From Shewanella halifaxensis HAW-EB4 (GTDB lineage Bacteria; Pseudomonadota; Gammaproteobacteria; Enterobacterales; Shewanellaceae), in assembly GCF_000019185.1 (NCBI RefSeq), contig NC_010334.1, forward strand, positions 2,914,001 through 2,978,000: a DNA stretch of 64,000 bases, given 5' to 3'. Below are positions 63,034 to 64,000 of this stretch, piece by piece. Below the pieces are notes generated by a model. It ran no database searches. It was not told where the DNA came from and saw only the letters and a program-made list of their open reading frames with translations. The translations under genes and the position numbers were made by a program. The stretch's first letter is position 1, and each line of letters opens with the position of its first letter.

Positions 63034-64000
63034 TCATTCATCATTTAAGATAGCGGCCAACACATCCACTAACGCCAGAATATCTTGCTGGCAGTGATTA
63101 GCATTTAAGGTCAATCTTAATCTTGCGCTTCCGACTGGTACGGTTGGCGGCCGAATCGCGCCTAACCAGAAACCGTGCTCTTTTAGCCTTTTAGCCACCG
63201 CCATCGTCTTAGTTGTATCGCCGAGTAAGATTGGCTGAATTGCCGTTTGCGAGTCTGAAAGTTCAATATTACTTTCTAAGCAAGCGGCTCTAAAGCAGGC
63301 AATATTATCATTCAATTTCTGTCGAAGTTCTGGTTGCTGCTTAATCATATTGATTGCGGCCAAGGCCGCTGCAGCGCAAGCTGGCGACAAAGCTGTTGAG
63401 TATATATAGTGACGAGAATTTGCCACTAAGAAATCAATTAATGCTTGGCTTCCAAGAATTGCTGCGCCTTGGCCTCCCATTGCCTTACCGAACGTCACTA
63501 ACTGAGCGTCAATATTAATATCGTTTGCAATCCTTGTTGCACCAAAACCATTTTCGCCTAGCACCCCAAAACCATGAGCATCGTCGACTATCAACCAAGC
63601 ATTATGCTGCTGACAAAGCGCAGACAGCTCAGCCAAAGGGGCAATATCACCATCCATACTAAATAGACTTTCGGTCAGCAATGCACTTGGCGAGAATCGC
63701 TCTAAATGGCTCTTAGCACTATCGACATCGTTATGGCTAAAGCGTTTCAGCTTAGCGCCACTGTCCTGAATACCATCGATCACAGAGGCATGGATCAATT
63801 TGTCGGCCAGCACTAGGTCATTTTCATTGAACAAGGTCTTCATTAGTGCGTTATTGGCGCTAAAACCTGAGCAAAATAATAGTGCGGCTTCATGTCCAGT
63901 CGCTTCACATAAGGCTTGTTCTAGTTGTAAATGTGCTTCGCTATAACCAACAACCAATGGCGAGGCAGTACTGCCAACACCGTGCTGTTTGGCACCTTGA
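63034..64000 (-). CDS. bioF: 8-amino-7-oxononanoate synthase, 5' part beyond the window
   Basis: The PLP enzyme that joins pimeloyl-ACP (or -CoA) and alanine in biotin synthesis. The frame is open to the window end, where it reads QGAKQHGVGSTASPLVVGYS, so the TTG at 63957 is not the true start. PLP-site marks are LLFCSGFSANN, DDAHGFG (Asp-His) and TFGKAMGG with the Schiff-base Lys. About 322 of roughly 385 residues are visible. It precedes bioC and bioD. Confidence 0.95.
   Translation of the reverse strand, partial: QGAKQHGVGSTASPLVVGYSEAHLQLEQALCEATGHEAALLFCSGFSANNALMKTLFNENDLVLADKLIHASVIDGIQDSGAKLKRFSHNDVDSAKSHLERFSPSALLTESLFSMDGDIAPLAELSALCQQHNAWLIVDDAHGFGVLGENGFGATRIANDINIDAQLVTFGKAMGGQGAAILGSQALIDFLVANSRHYIYSTALSPACAAAALAAINMIKQQPELRQKLNDNIACFRAACLESNIELSDSQTAIQPILLGDTTKTMAVAKRLKEHGFWLGAIRPPTVPVGSARLRLTLNANHCQQDILALVDVLAAILNDE

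Overview
The window reads as chromosomal DNA of a marine gammaproteobacterium, almost certainly Shewanella or a close relative. The small tetraheme cytochrome CctA next to htpX and a bioF-bioC-bioD run, a ydbH-ynbE-ydbL operon, and a hinT-ycfL-thiamine block all fit that genus. No phage, plasmid, CRISPR array, rRNA or tRNA is visible. All functions are inferred from sequence features and recalled family knowledge; no search was run.

Layout. 1-3.8 kb is a worn, repeat-rich stretch. It holds the 5' end of a REP-associated Y1 transposase, a truncated hppD fragment, one exported phosphatase-like protein, and several dispersed palindromic and tandem repeats, including a pair whose stems covary and a run of 15 C. 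3.8-10.4 kb holds single genes: a LysE-type exporter, small exported proteins, gamma-glutamyltransferase, a nucleoside hydrolase and an MFS transporter. 10.4-12.2 kb is mostly non-coding with two small unknown ORFs. 12.2-16.5 kb is a sugar uptake and glycosidase operon (binding protein, ATPase, permease, GH4 enzyme). A short leader ORF that repeats the start of the GH4 gene sits just in front of that gene. 16.6-28.3 kb holds an Aer-like chemoreceptor, two peptidases (M20 and a lipoprotein M3), a DUF938 methyltransferase, yjjG, a large acyl-CoA dehydrogenase and yeaD. 28.6-33.6 kb is ydbH-ynbE-ydbL (AsmA-like lipid transport) and two small exported or unknown proteins. 33.6-38.3 kb (minus strand) is a DUF2157/DUF4401/GDYXXLXY cluster, a PerM-like transporter and a potassium-channel-like protein.

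38.6-44.2 kb (minus strand) is one tightly overlapping five-gene operon: a MacB/LolD-type ATPase, three different HlyD/MacA-like adaptors and one MacB-type permease. No outer-membrane channel is encoded with it. 44.6-49.0 kb has small membrane, GNAT, nitroreductase, DoxX and DUF6279 genes. A 314-bp element with perfect 16-bp terminal inverted repeats follows at 49159-49472.

49.6-56.2 kb (minus strand) is a thiamine unit. A TPP riboswitch precedes a TonB-dependent receptor, a YkoF-like thiamine-binding protein, a PnuC-family transporter and a ThiK-like kinase, so the genes form a route from outer-membrane uptake to phosphorylation. Just upstream lie hinT, two hotdog thioesterases and ycfL, echoing the E. 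coli hinT-ycfL-lpoB-thiK order. 56.4-60.1 kb has a TetR-like regulator, two small exported or membrane proteins, a LuxR-type regulator, a probably frameshifted TPR gene and cctA. 60.3-64 kb is htpX and the biotin genes bioD, bioC and bioF, with bioF running off the window end.
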